Source of the DNA: Bacilli bacterium
Lineage (GTDB): Bacteria > Bacillota_I > Bacilli_A > RF39 > UBA660
NCBI GenBank assembly: GCA_017411405.1
Contig: JAFQQE010000013.1
Span: 1 to 64,000, forward strand
Direction of reading: 5' to 3'
Length of the DNA stretch: 64,000 nucleotides
Part shown: piece after piece, positions 23,968 to 33,356 of the stretch
Layout: each line of letters opens with the position of its first letter
How positions within the stretch are numbered: the stretch's first letter is position 1
Translations under genes and position numbers: made by a program
Notes under the pieces: generated by a model
Seen by the model: only the letters and a program-made list of their open reading frames with translations
Told to the model about the DNA's origin: nothing
Database searches by the model: none

Positions 23968-25758
23968 TCACTTATTTGTTTTTAAAACTTGTAAAAAAGC
24001 TTCTGGTGGTATTTCAACATTACCGACCATTTTCATTCTTTTTTTACCTTCTTTTTGTTTTTCTAATAATTTTCTTTTTCTTGATATGTCTCCGCCGTAA
24101 CACTTAGCTAATACATTTTTTTTCATAGCACTTATATTTTCTCTAGCAATTACCTTTGTACCCACACTTGCTTGTAATGGTACTTGAAATAATTGTCTAG
24201 GTATAATAGTTCTCAAGTTTTCAACAATGTCTTTACCTCTATCGTATGCTAGAGTTTTATGTACAATACTTGATAAAGCATCTATTATTTCTCCATTAAT
24301 TAATATATCCATTTTCACTAAATCACTTTCTTTATAATCTGATATTTCATAATCGAAAGATGCATATCCTTTAGTGTATGATTTTAATTTATCAAAGAAA
24401 TCATATACTATTTCAGAAAGTGGTAATTCATAATGTATATTTACTCTTGATTTATCTAAATATTCTAAAGTTTTATATATACCTCTTTTTTCACTACATA
24501 GATCCATTATTGATCCAATATATTCACTGGGAACAAAAATACTTGCATTTACATAGGGTTCTTTTATATAACTTATATTGGCTCTATCTGGCATTTCATT
24601 TGGAGAATGTATCATTAACGTTTCTCCATTTGTTTTTTTTACTTCATAAACTACACTAGGACTTGTTGCAATTATTTCTATTCCAAATTCTCTTTCTATT
24701 CTTTCTTCAATTATTTCCATGTGTAACAGTCCCAAAAAACCAGTTCTAAAACCAAATCCTAATGCTATACTAGTTACTGGTTCATAAGTTAAAGCAGCAT
24801 CATTAAGTTTTAATTTTTCCAACGCTTCACGTAGTGCCTCAAATTTATTTGGTTCTATAGGAAATAATCCACTATATACCATTGGTTTCATTGGTTTATA
24901 TCCATGTAAAGGAGTTAATGCTGGATCATTATCTAATGTTATTGTATCACCCACATTTACATTATCTATACTTTTTATTGACGCATTAATCCAACCAACT
25001 TGACCACTTGTTAACACCTCTAATTTTTTTTCTTTTGGAGTATTTACTCCTAATTCAACTACTTCATAAGTTGCACCTGTTGCCATAAATCTTATTTTAT
25101 CTTTTACTTTAATTGTTCCAGTATCTACTTTTACCGATAAAATTACACCTCTATATGGATCAAAGTAAGAATCAAATATGAGAGCTTTCGTCTTATCTTC
25201 ATTATCTATTTTGGGAGCCGGAATTCTTTCAACAATTGCATCTAATAATTCTTTTACTCCTTCGCCAGTTTTGCCACTGCAAAGAATTATTTCCTCTTTC
25301 TTAAATCCTAATACACTTTCTAATTCTGCAGTAACTTTATTGATATCTGCATTCGGCAAATCTATTTTGTTAATAACTGGAATTATTGTTAGATTATTAT
25401 TTAATGCTAAATAGAGATTAGCTAATGTTTGTGCTTCTATTCCTTGAGCAGCATCTACTATCAAAAGTGCCCCATCGCAAGCTGCTAAACTACGAGATAC
25501 TTCATAAGAAAAGTCTACATGTCCTGGAGTATCAATTAAATGTAAAATATAATCTTCATTATTATATTTGTAATTTAATTTTACAGCATTTAGCTTAATA
25601 GTAATACCTCTTTCTCTTTCTATATCCATGGAATCTAATAATTGTTCTTTCATATCATGTTTACTAACGCTATTAGTTAATTCTAGAATTCTATCTGCTA
25701 ATGTACTCTTACCATGATCTATATGCGCTATAATAGAAAAATTTCTAATATTATTCAT
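23968..25758 (-). CDS. lepA: Elongation factor 4 (LepA)
   Basis: A 596-residue ribosome-associated GTPase. G1 is [16 protein letters not shown]2 [13 protein letters not shown]3 [16 protein letters not shown], and G4 NKIDLPNAD. The unique LepA C-terminal domain is present with [20 protein letters not shown] and [13 protein letters not shown]. It is thought to assist ribosome biogenesis or back-translocation under ionic stress. Start ATG at 25758 with AGGTGATT upstream. It leads a two-gene unit with the HD protein. Confidence 0.97.
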   Translation of the reverse strand: MNNIRNFSIIAHIDHGKSTLADRILELTNSVSKHDMKEQLLDSMDIERERGITIKLNAVKLNYKYNNEDYILHLIDTPGHVDFSYEVSRSLAACDGALLIVDAAQGIEAQTLANLYLALNNNLTIIPVINKIDLPNADINKVTAELESVLGFKKEEIILCSGKTGEGVKELLDAIVERIPAPKIDNEDKTKALIFDSYFDPYRGVILSVKVDTGTIKVKDKIRFMATGATYEVVELGVNTPKEKKLEVLTSGQVGWINASIKSIDNVNVGDTITLDNDPALTPLHGYKPMKPMVYSGLFPIEPNKFEALREALEKLKLNDAALTYEPVTSIALGFGFRTGFLGLLHMEIIEERIEREFGIEIIATSPSVVYEVKKTNGETLMIHSPNEMPDRANISYIKEPYVNASIFVPSEYIGSIMDLCSEKRGIYKTLEYLDKSRVNIHYELPLSEIVYDFFDKLKSYTKGYASFDYEISDYKESDLVKMDILINGEIIDALSSIVHKTLAYDRGKDIVENLRTIIPRQLFQVPLQASVGTKVIARENISAMKKNVLAKCYGGDISRKRKLLEKQKEGKKRMKMVGNVEIPPEAFLQVLKTNK

Positions 25759-25796
25759 TTTAATCACCTGACTAATTTATAGTTTATCATAAAAAT

Positions 25797-25820
25797 AAAA
25801 AAACATATAGTTTAAATATG
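25797..25820 (-). terminator. Terminator after the HAD gene
   Basis: Hairpin CATAT/ATATG with an AT-rich loop followed by T7 on the minus strand, right after the stop at 25823. The stem is short. Confidence 0.5.
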
Positions 25821-25822
25821 CT

Positions 25823-26533
25823 TTATTTTATCTTTTTTATCAGTTTATTTACTGATGTAGCTACATTATTTGAATTGAAGTAAAGTATTGGGTTAGATAC
25901 TAACATGTGATATCCATCATATTCATTAATCATCTCTAAATCGTTATATTCATCACCAATTGTTATAATATCTTTTTTAGGAATATTTATATCTTCTTTT
26001 TCTAATAATTTTTTTATTCCTAACATTTTATTATATTCTTTTCTTATATTAATTCTATGAAATATGTTATCTATAGTAATTCTTAATTCAGGATATTTAC
26101 TTTTCCAGTTATATACTAGTTCTTTTATATTTTTTAACTTATCTAAGGTTAAGTATATATATATTAAATTTTCTTTATTATCTGTTAAACCATATTCATC
26201 ATACAAAGTTATATTTTTTATATATTCTTCTATATTTAATATTTCTTCTAAAAAAACATTATCTATATACTCTGCATTTATTAATTTATTATTTTGATCA
26301 AATATAACTCTTCCGTTATATGAAGATAAATAGTTGTAATCTATTTTATATTTTTCTATTTCTTTTTTTATTGAATTTGTATTTCTTCCAGTAGATATCA
26401 TAAATTTATTATTATCTTTAATAAAATTATTTACAGCGATTATATTTTTATTAAATGTATGTTTTTCTAAAAAACTAGGATCTTTATCGAATGGTTTTAG
26501 TGTTCCATCATAATCACTAATTAAAAATTTCAT
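25823..26533 (-). CDS. Cof-type HAD phosphatase
   Basis: A 236-residue haloacid dehalogenase-family hydrolase. Motif I is ISDYDGTL (nucleophile and acid Asp), motif II FMISTGRN, and motif IV TIGDEYNDLEMI, with a C2-type cap between. Such enzymes dephosphorylate sugar phosphates, flavin or pyridoxal phosphate and similar small molecules. The ATG at 26533 has AGGTGATG upstream and is preferred over the GTG at 26542. The next gene upstream is tcdA, 38 nt away, so co-transcription is likely. Confidence 0.88.
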   Translation of the reverse strand: MKFLISDYDGTLKPFDKDPSFLEKHTFNKNIIAVNNFIKDNNKFMISTGRNTNSIKKEIEKYKIDYNYLSSYNGRVIFDQNNKLINAEYIDNVFLEEILNIEEYIKNITLYDEYGLTDNKENLIYIYLTLDKLKNIKELVYNWKSKYPELRITIDNIFHRINIRKEYNKMLGIKKLLEKEDINIPKKDIITIGDEYNDLEMINEYDGYHMLVSNPILYFNSNNVATSVNKLIKKIK

Positions 26534-26571
26534 AATCATCACCTAAATTGCAGTATATTATAATTTATTTG

Positions 26572-27246
26572 TTATTTATTTTCAAGTATATCTTGTATTA
26601 CATATTTTGCAAGTAGTATACCAGCAGAAGCGGGAACCATCATGAAACTTCCTAAATTATCACTTTCTATAACTTGTTCTGTAGATGAAACTACTAATAC
26701 TTTTTTATTATATTTTAATTCTCTTAATTTTTTTCTTATTACTTTTGCTAGTGGATCATATGATGTTTTTTCTAGTGTTGTTATAGTTAATTTTGTAGGG
26801 TCTATTTTTTTTGCTGTTCCCATAGATGAGATAAGTTTATATTTATATATATCTCTTTTTAAAATTAATTCTATTTTTGTTTCTATGCTATCACAAGCAT
26901 CTATTACGTAATCATAATTATTAGAAAGTATATCGTCTATATTATTTTTATCTAAAAATGTTTTAAAAGTATTAATTTTTATATTAGGATTTATAGATAA
27001 TGCTCGTACTTTAGCTTCTTCTACCTTATAAGCATTTATATTGTTTTGATTAGTTATTATTTGTCTATTTAAATTAGTAATATCTATTTTATCAAAATCT
27101 ATTATATCAATATTTAATATGCCACTTCTTGCTAGGGTTTCCAATGCATATCCGCCTACTCCTCCTAATCCAATAATAAGTATCTTTTTATTTTGTAATA
27201 AATTAAATTTTTCTTTACCTATTAAATTAATATTTCTTTCAAACAT
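26572..27246 (-). CDS. tcdA: tRNA threonylcarbamoyladenosine dehydratase
   Basis: A 224-residue E1-like enzyme that cyclises t6A at tRNA position 37 to ct6A using ATP. The ATP-binding IIGLGGVGGYALETLARSG, the DFDKIDITNLNRQ loop, DACDSIETK and SSMGTAKKIDPT match TcdA (CsdL/YrvM). The catalytic region typical of TcdA follows with KKLREL and VVSSTE. ATG at 27246 with GGGTGA upstream is preferred to the GTG at 27258. It lies directly downstream of the 6S RNA gene, as in Bacillus subtilis. Confidence 0.92.
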   Translation of the reverse strand: MFERNINLIGKEKFNLLQNKKILIIGLGGVGGYALETLARSGILNIDIIDFDKIDITNLNRQIITNQNNINAYKVEEAKVRALSINPNIKINTFKTFLDKNNIDDILSNNYDYVIDACDSIETKIELILKRDIYKYKLISSMGTAKKIDPTKLTITTLEKTSYDPLAKVIRKKLRELKYNKKVLVVSSTEQVIESDNLGSFMMVPASAGILLAKYVIQDILENK

Positions 27247-27259
27247 AAAATCACCCACA

Positions 27260-27438
27260 AAAAAACCTAGAAATTAGTATATGTGATAAAAACCCGCTCT
27301 CAGACAGGTGGGCATCACATAGTAGATTTTAGGATCCTAGATCACGAAACGCGCTAGTTTTCTACACCACCTACTAATTAGATTCCCTTATATCACCTTA
27401 GTCGGTTTTATATAAATACCAATCGTCTAGGTACTAAT
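27260..27438 (-). ncRNA. ssrS: 6S RNA (candidate)
   Basis: A 180-nt non-coding transcript fits between an extended -10 box (TGATATACT, about 27440-27450) and a T7 tail. The ends pair (ACCTAGA near 27427-27433 with TCTAGGT near 27266-27272), then GTGATA with TATCAC, leaving a large internal loop and a long central hairpin (AGGTGG/CCACCT, GTAGA/TCTAC, CTAG/CTAG). Size and a single long interrupted rod fit 6S RNA, which mimics an open promoter and binds housekeeping RNA polymerase. In B. subtilis the 6S-1 gene bsrA also lies next to yrvM (tcdA), which strengthens the call. No covariance model was run. Confidence 0.7.
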
Positions 27439-27472
27439 AGTATATCATAATAAATTTATTTTATGTATACTT

Positions 27473-28828
27473 TTATAATAATTTTTGTAAAATATTAGTA
27501 AATTCTTCTTGAATACTTTTTAATCTTTCTTCTGTTTTCGCTTCAAATCTCATAGTTATACTAGGTTCTGTATTACTGCATCTTAAAAGTGCCCAACCAT
27601 CGTTAAATTTTATTCTTACTCCGTCTATATTTAAATATTCATAATTTTTTTCTTCTACATATTTTTTTACTTGTTCTATTATTCCCCATTTTTTTTCATC
27701 AGTAGTTTTTACTCTTATTTCAGGGGTATTATAATAAAATTCATAACCATTTAATAGTTCACTGCATTTTATACCTTTATTACTTAATATTTCTATTAAT
27801 CTTAAGCTAGCATAAATGCCATCATCAAAACCATAAAATTTATCTCTAAAGAATATGTGTCCTGAGTATTCTCCTCCTATTAAAACATCTTTATCTTGCA
27901 TTACATTTTCAATAAAAGCGCTACCATTTTTAACCATTATAGGTTCCGCATCAATTCTTTTTATATCATTAACTAACGCTTCTGAACATTTAACATCAAT
28001 AATTACTTTTTTATTATTTGTTTTAGGCATTATATCTCTTGCGAATATTGCTAAAAGTTTATCACTTTCTATAGTATTTCCTAACTCATCTACAATACCT
28101 ACTCTATCTCCATCTCCATCGTAAGCGATTCCTAAATCAAAATTATTCTCTTTAACTATTTTTTTTAATTCAGTTAAATTTTCATCTTTATTAGGATCGG
28201 GATTATGATTAGGAAAAGTACCATCGCTTATATCATTAATAAATATGGCATCGATATTGAATTTTTTTATAATGTCTTTTATAAATAATGATGTTGTCCC
28301 ATTTCCTGTATCAAATGCAACTTTTAATTTTTTTGTAATTGTGATATATGACTCAATCATATTAATATAAGCAGGAACTATATTTATATATTCTTTTTTA
28401 CCAATTGGATTTAGTATGTATTTTTTATTTTTTAGCAAATCATAAAATAATTCTAATTCATTCCTTTTTAAATGTAAAAAATTGTCGCTAAAAACTTTAA
28501 ATCCGTTATTATTTGCAGGATTATGACTTGCTGTAACCATAACTCCTGCTTCAATATTTAAATTTATAGTTGCATAATTAAGTATAGGAGTAGTTACCAT
28601 GCCTATAAACTTAACATTTATTCCAACATTTAATAAACCATTAATAAGATTTTCTACTAATAGTTCTCCGCTAGTTCTATTGTCATATCCTACAATACAT
28701 TCATTCTTTTTTTTACTTTTTAAGTAAGTACCAAAACAAAGTCCAACTAAATATGCGAATTCTTCAGTTATACCTTCGCCATATATACCTCTTATATCAT
28801 TTTCTCTTAATACGCTTTCATTTATCAT
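27473..28828 (-). CDS. Phosphomannomutase/phosphoglucomutase
   Basis: A 451-residue alpha-D-phosphohexomutase. The active serine loop is VMVTASHNPANNNGFKV (near 95-110), the metal loop YDGDGDRVGIVDE (near 240), the sugar-binding loop GGEYSGHIFF, and the phosphate-binding loop RCSNTEPSITMRFEAK. It interconverts hexose 1- and 6-phosphates for wall or glycan precursors. The serine-loop sequence fits the PMM/PGM branch better than GlmM, but in a small genome it could serve several sugars. It starts 1 nt after gpmI, so the two are translationally linked. Confidence 0.92.
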   Translation of the reverse strand: MINESVLRENDIRGIYGEGITEEFAYLVGLCFGTYLKSKKKNECIVGYDNRTSGELLVENLINGLLNVGINVKFIGMVTTPILNYATINLNIEAGVMVTASHNPANNNGFKVFSDNFLHLKRNELELFYDLLKNKKYILNPIGKKEYINIVPAYINMIESYITITKKLKVAFDTGNGTTSLFIKDIIKKFNIDAIFINDISDGTFPNHNPDPNKDENLTELKKIVKENNFDLGIAYDGDGDRVGIVDELGNTIESDKLLAIFARDIMPKTNNKKVIIDVKCSEALVNDIKRIDAEPIMVKNGSAFIENVMQDKDVLIGGEYSGHIFFRDKFYGFDDGIYASLRLIEILSNKGIKCSELLNGYEFYYNTPEIRVKTTDEKKWGIIEQVKKYVEEKNYEYLNIDGVRIKFNDGWALLRCSNTEPSITMRFEAKTEERLKSIQEEFTNILQKLL

Positions 28829-28829
28829 A

Positions 28830-30344
28830 TTAATCCTCCCTTACAAATAATAATGGAGTTTTTTCCATAGATTCTGGAATTTTTATATCCATAAATTTTA
28901 AAATAGTTGGTGCAATCATAGTTATATCACCGTATTCTTTTAATTTCACATTCTCGTTACAAAATATAAAAGGTACTGGACTCATAGAATGTGTTTTAAC
29001 TGGAATGCCATGAGAATCTATCATAGTATCTATATTCCCATGATCACTTGTTATTAGCATTTCATAAAAATTATCTTGAGCTTTTTCGTAAATTGTTTTT
29101 AGGGCTTCATCAACATATTTTAAAGATTTTACTGCAGCTTCGTAATTACCTGTGTGTCCTACCATATCTGGATTAGCAAAATTAACTAATATAAAATCAT
29201 AATCTTTTTCTATACATTTTAATACTTGCTTTGTTACATTTTCAATACTCATTTCAGGCAATAAATCATAAGTCGCGACTTTAGGACTTGGTATTTTAAA
29301 ATTATCACATAATTCTAATTTATCTTCTATTCCTCCATTAAAGAAATAAGTAACATGTGCATATTTTTCTGTCTCAGCAATTCTCGCTTGAGTCATTCTT
29401 AATTCGCTAAAATATCTACCTATACTATATATTTTATCTAGATTCTTATTGAATAAAGTAGGTGCAGATACATCGGGTACTTCAAACATTGAAACAACTT
29501 TTAAATTATTAACATGTCCTATTGGATACTCATTAAACGATATATCTGTTAAACTTTTTAAAATTTGTCTTGATCTATCTGCTCTAAAGTTCAACCACAA
29601 TAATCCATCATGTTCATTGATTTTAAATTCTGGATTAAGTATAAGAGGTGGTAAAAATTCATCTGTTAAGCCTCTTTTATAACAATTTTTTATCGCTATT
29701 TCTGCATTAAGAATTTTTAGACCTTTTCCATTTATTAATAAATCAGAATAGACTCTTGTTCTTTCCCATCGATTGTCTCTATCCATCGCATAAAATCTTC
29801 CACAAACAGTTCCAATATGACCAATATTATTTTCATTTAATGTTTCATTCATTTCATTGATGTATTTTAATGCACACATTGCGTCTGTATCTCTACCGTC
29901 AGTAATTGCATGAAATATTATTTTATCAATTCCCATTTCTTTTAATATAGGTATTAATTTCTTCATGTATTTTATATCGGAATGTACTCCTCCATCACTT
30001 AATAATCCCATTAAATGTAATGTTGAATTATTAGTTTTTACATGTTCTATTAAATTAATTAATTCTTCTTTATTTTTTATAGTATTATTTTCAGTTTCTT
30101 CATTTATTATAGTGATATCTTGTTTGATTTTTTTTCCTACACCTATTGCAGTATGACATACTTCACTATTTCCAAATTGACCATCAGGTAATCCGACGTA
30201 TGAGCCGCTTGCTTCCAAAATACTATGAGGATATTTATTCCAAAGTTCATTAAAAGTTGTCATGTTAGCATCTTTTATGGCATTACCATGTGGTTCTTCT
30301 CTATATCCAAAGCCATCCATAATAAGTAAAATTATTTTTTTCAT
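28830..30344 (-). CDS. gpmI: 2,3-bisphosphoglycerate-independent phosphoglycerate mutase
   Basis: A 504-residue Mn-dependent glycolytic enzyme interconverting 3- and 2-phosphoglycerate. Motifs: LIMDGFGYRE (metal Asp), GNSEVCHTAIG with the catalytic Ser (the usual reading is GNSEVGH), HAITDGRDTD, CGRFYAMDRDNRWERT, FRADRSRQI, NFANPDMVGHTGNYEA and SDHGNIDTM (metal ligands). Length is typical. The Gly to Cys change beside the catalytic serine is unusual. It forms an operon with the downstream hexomutase; a pilin gene lies just upstream. Confidence 0.95.
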   Translation of the reverse strand: MKKIILLIMDGFGYREEPHGNAIKDANMTTFNELWNKYPHSILEASGSYVGLPDGQFGNSEVCHTAIGVGKKIKQDITIINEETENNTIKNKEELINLIEHVKTNNSTLHLMGLLSDGGVHSDIKYMKKLIPILKEMGIDKIIFHAITDGRDTDAMCALKYINEMNETLNENNIGHIGTVCGRFYAMDRDNRWERTRVYSDLLINGKGLKILNAEIAIKNCYKRGLTDEFLPPLILNPEFKINEHDGLLWLNFRADRSRQILKSLTDISFNEYPIGHVNNLKVVSMFEVPDVSAPTLFNKNLDKIYSIGRYFSELRMTQARIAETEKYAHVTYFFNGGIEDKLELCDNFKIPSPKVATYDLLPEMSIENVTKQVLKCIEKDYDFILVNFANPDMVGHTGNYEAAVKSLKYVDEALKTIYEKAQDNFYEMLITSDHGNIDTMIDSHGIPVKTHSMSPVPFIFCNENVKLKEYGDITMIAPTILKFMDIKIPESMEKTPLLFVRED

Positions 30345-30358
30345 ATTATCACCTTTTC

Positions 30359-30781
30359 TTAATAGTTTATATTACAAGATACACTTAAAACATCAGTATT
30401 ATCTGGTAATTGAGCTTTTAGTTTTAATGTATCAATATCATATGATACAGCTACATATATAGTTTCATCCTTAAATTGTTTATTTGTTATATCATTTTGG
30501 ATATATTCTTCTTTGTCGCTATCACTTGATATTATTCCATTTTGTATTAAATAATTTACTGAAAAACACAAAGTTTTATTTTCACCATCATATACTTTAT
30601 CTTTTAAATATTTTTCCACATACGCTAAAGTTTGTTTTTCTATTGTATTTTGTTTTGATTCATAATTTTTAGTTTTTATATTTTTACTAATAGAATTATA
30701 TGCAGGAGTAGTTATTATTACTAATATACTAAGAAGTGCAATCACTGCTATTAGTTCTACTAAAGTGAATCCTTTATTCAT
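30359..30781 (-). CDS. Type IV pilin-like protein (small)
   Basis: A 140-residue prepilin: NKGFTLVELIAVIALLSILV gives a peptidase site after Gly and Glu at +5, then the N-terminal pilin helix. The globular part has a single Cys pair (LCFSVNYLIQNGI and LSVSCNINY) that may form a C-terminal disulfide loop. The size fits a ComG-type pseudopilin or minor pilin, and the comEA/comEC operon elsewhere in the window makes a role in DNA-uptake pili plausible (inference). ATG at 30781 with GGTGAG upstream. It lies 14 nt upstream of gpmI and may share its transcript. Confidence 0.82.
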   Translation of the reverse strand: MNKGFTLVELIAVIALLSILVIITTPAYNSISKNIKTKNYESKQNTIEKQTLAYVEKYLKDKVYDGENKTLCFSVNYLIQNGIISSDSDKEEYIQNDITNKQFKDETIYVAVSYDIDTLKLKAQLPDNTDVLSVSCNINY

Positions 30782-30817
30782 TATTCTCACCTATTATGAT
30801 TTTAACATAAATTAATT

Positions 30818-30842
30818 AAAAAAAGTAGTAAAAACTACTTTT
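30818..30842 (-). terminator. Terminator after cdaR
   Basis: Stem AAAAGTAGT/ACTACTTTT with a TTTT loop and T tail on the minus strand, at the cdaR stop codon. Confidence 0.75.
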
Positions 30843-32202
30843 ATTCTTTAGTTATAACTATTTTAACCTTAGTTGTTTGACTTACTAATGTAAATCTTGA
30901 ATCATCTGTTTCTAATTTTACTTCTACTTCATGCGTTCCAGCGGTATATCCTGTTAAATCTATATACGCTTTAATCTTTGTAGCATCAAATGATTCTAAC
31001 GCGCTTGAAACACCTTTTGCTATAACAGTTATTTTTTTATCATTATCTGAAACTGCACCAACTTTATATCCGTTTGCTAGATTTTTAAATTCTATTTCTT
31101 TTTCTGTAAATTCTTTACTTGATTCAGTATCTAACGTAACAGTAACACTTGTAGTTGACTCACTCATATGTCTTACACCTGATGGTTTAACTAAAGTAAC
31201 ACCACTATATGTTTTATCGGTACTTAATCCATTAACATCAATCTTAGCCTCTATAGAAGTTAATGTATCTAACACAGATTGATCTCCATAAACAGTAACT
31301 TTTGAAACTGTTGATGTTATACTACTTAAAGCATATCCTGTAGTTATTTTACCTGTTGTAACGACTTTTACAGGTAATTCTACTGAGTATGAGTCAACAT
31401 TAATTGTTGCACTAATGTTATTAGGAACCATCTCTACATTTTCTACTTTTTCTCCCTTATTATCATAAGCTATTAATTTTATTGAATCTACAGTATATTC
31501 TCCTTTATTTGTTAAACCTGCAGCTTCTAAATCTATTAAAGCTTTAACATTAGAAATTGTTGATAATGTTTCTTTAGAGCCTTTTACTATAATTTCACTT
31601 TCATTAAGTTTAATACTACTAATATTTAATTTCTTATCTATTTTATTTTCATTTAATAAATCATAAGACAAATTAAATACTTCACTATCTTTTTCACTTA
31701 TTTTAATTTGAACTGTAGACGGATCTAATTTATAGCTAACATTATTCATTGAATGATTATATTTTAATTTAACTTTATAAGTTCCTGGTGTATAATCAGT
31801 TAAATCTAATTCAACTTTATGATCTCCAATTTGTTTCGCTAAATATAAGTTACTTTTTGATCCAATTAGTGTTATATCAATTGTATCTGGTACACCTTCT
31901 ACTACATAATTTTCTTCATTATATATAATATTAACTGGTTGATCATCTATTATTTCTGCTTCATTATCTACTAAATTAATTACTTCTGCATCAATTAATA
32001 CGAATACGCCTATAGCACATAAAAGTGATAAATATAAAAGTATTATTGGTCTATTAAGTATTCTTTCTAATTTACCAGTATTTCCTTTTCCTAACAAACT
32101 TATTTTATAAATTACTTTACTAATTGGAGTTACGATTAATTTATCTATTATTCTATATATTACTTTAAATATAGCTACTATAACTTTTAATATCTTATTC
32201 AC
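30841..32202 (-). CDS. cdaR: YbbR-domain regulator of diadenylate cyclase
   Basis: A 453-residue protein with an N-terminal transmembrane helix (about 52-70) and four tandem extracytoplasmic YbbR repeats, seen as recurring blocks such as PDTIDITLIGSKSNL, ESEIIVKGSKETL, VSKVTVYGDQSVLDTL and DKKITVIAKGVSSAL. CdaR binds CdaA and modulates c-di-AMP synthesis. It overlaps cdaA by 8 nt, the usual order. GlmM, the third member of this operon in many Firmicutes, is not the next gene here; a pilin gene follows the terminator instead. Confidence 0.92.
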   Translation of the reverse strand: MNKILKVIVAIFKVIYRIIDKLIVTPISKVIYKISLLGKGNTGKLERILNRPIILLYLSLLCAIGVFVLIDAEVINLVDNEAEIIDDQPVNIIYNEENYVVEGVPDTIDITLIGSKSNLYLAKQIGDHKVELDLTDYTPGTYKVKLKYNHSMNNVSYKLDPSTVQIKISEKDSEVFNLSYDLLNENKIDKKLNISSIKLNESEIIVKGSKETLSTISNVKALIDLEAAGLTNKGEYTVDSIKLIAYDNKGEKVENVEMVPNNISATINVDSYSVELPVKVVTTGKITTGYALSSITSTVSKVTVYGDQSVLDTLTSIEAKIDVNGLSTDKTYSGVTLVKPSGVRHMSESTTSVTVTLDTESSKEFTEKEIEFKNLANGYKVGAVSDNDKKITVIAKGVSSALESFDATKIKAYIDLTGYTAGTHEVEVKLETDDSRFTLVSQTTKVKIVITKE

Positions 32203-33016
32203 TTATATCGTCCTCCTCATCTGCGTCATAGAATACTTCTGTTTTTGGTTTAAGTTCTTCTATTAATTTCATTTTAAACTCTTCTAATGTCAAATTGTAA
32301 TATAAGTGATTATCTACTGCTATAGATATTCTTCCTGTTTCTTCAGATACGACTAACGCAATTGCATCTGTTTCTTCCGCTATTCCTAATGCAGCTCTAT
32401 GTCTTGTCCCTAATTTTTTATTTACATTAGGATTCATACTTGTTTTAAATACTGCTCCAGCACAAGTTAGTCTATCTCCTTGTATTATAACTCCACCATC
32501 ATGCAATGGGTTTGGAGGTAAAAAGATTGCCTCTAACAATGGTGCCGTAATATCAGAATAAATTTTATTTGCTGGTTCAATATATTCTTGTAAAGACATA
32601 TTTCTTTCTAATACAACTAAAGCACCAATTCTATTTTTCTTTAAATATTCAATTGCAGTCATTATTTCATATACAATCTTTTCTCTTTCGTCTACTGTTA
32701 AGACTTTGTGTCTACCCAATAATTGACTTCTCCCTATACTTTCTAACACATTTCTAATTTCTGGTTGAAATATAATTATCAATGCAATAGGTCCCCACGA
32801 TAAAACATATTCTAATAATAAACCGATTGTATATAAATTTAATAAATTACTTAACACTTTAATAAGTATTATAATTAATACTCCTTTAAAGATTAATACC
32901 ATCTTTATATTATTTTTTATATTTTTAAATATATAGTAAAACATTACCCATACTAAGCATATATCTAATATCTTTGTAATTATTGTCCATATTGATGTAA
33001 ACGTCAATTTAATCAC
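32195..33016 (-). CDS. cdaA: Diadenylate cyclase CdaA
   Basis: A 273-residue membrane enzyme making c-di-AMP from two ATP. Three transmembrane helices (about 10-95) precede the DAC domain. The active-site loop reads LHDGGVIIQGDRL (near 170), where the common motif is DGA, and the second signature is GTRHRAALGIAEETDA (near 203) with the RHR intact. The product controls potassium and osmolyte transport and wall stress. It is the upstream gene of cdaA-cdaR. Confidence 0.95.
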   Translation of the reverse strand: MIKLTFTSIWTIITKILDICLVWVMFYYIFKNIKNNIKMVLIFKGVLIIILIKVLSNLLNLYTIGLLLEYVLSWGPIALIIIFQPEIRNVLESIGRSQLLGRHKVLTVDEREKIVYEIMTAIEYLKKNRIGALVVLERNMSLQEYIEPANKIYSDITAPLLEAIFLPPNPLHDGGVIIQGDRLTCAGAVFKTSMNPNVNKKLGTRHRAALGIAEETDAIALVVSEETGRISIAVDNHLYYNLTLEEFKMKLIEELKPKTEVFYDADEEDDISE

Positions 33017-33066
33017 TCCTTTGTTTTTATATTATATCAAATATTCTTAACTTATTCTATTTTAAT

Positions 33067-33345
33067 TTATTCATCAATTTTATTATTATAACTTTCTAAT
33101 AATTCATCTGCTTCATCTAATATTATTTCTTTATTATTTTCTTCTTTTTCTATTTTATCTACTTGCTCTTGTAATTTATCTTTTACTTCTAAATCTGTTA
33201 TTTTTTCATATAAAGAGTTATCTAAATTATTTTTATTTTTTTCTTTATTATTTCTAATCATATCAATTAAATAACCTATTAGAGCAAAAACAAAAAATAA
33301 TCCTGTTATTATTATAATAATATAATTATCTACTAAGAATTCCAT
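33067..33345 (-). CDS. Small membrane-anchored protein, unknown
   Basis: A 92-residue protein: one N-terminal transmembrane helix (about 7-29) and a highly charged, probably helical cytoplasmic tail rich in Lys, Glu and Asn. No family recognised. It sits 11 nt downstream of the DUF3048 gene and upstream of cdaA on the same strand, so it may be part of that transcript. Confidence 0.6.
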   Translation of the reverse strand: MEFLVDNYIIIIITGLFFVFALIGYLIDMIRNNKEKNKNNLDNSLYEKITDLEVKDKLQEQVDKIEKEENNKEIILDEADELLESYNNKIDE

Positions 33346-33356
33346 AATTCACCTCT

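Noticed and set aside
24378-24659. Plus-strand frames inside lepA and other genes
   Set aside because: They have no ribosome-binding site, odd composition rich in Leu, Ile and Tyr, and lie within strongly supported genes.
27473-28828. GlmM as the identity of the phosphohexomutase
   Set aside because: The serine loop VMVTASHNPANNNGFKV fits PMM/PGM enzymes better than GlmM, although a multi-sugar role cannot be excluded.
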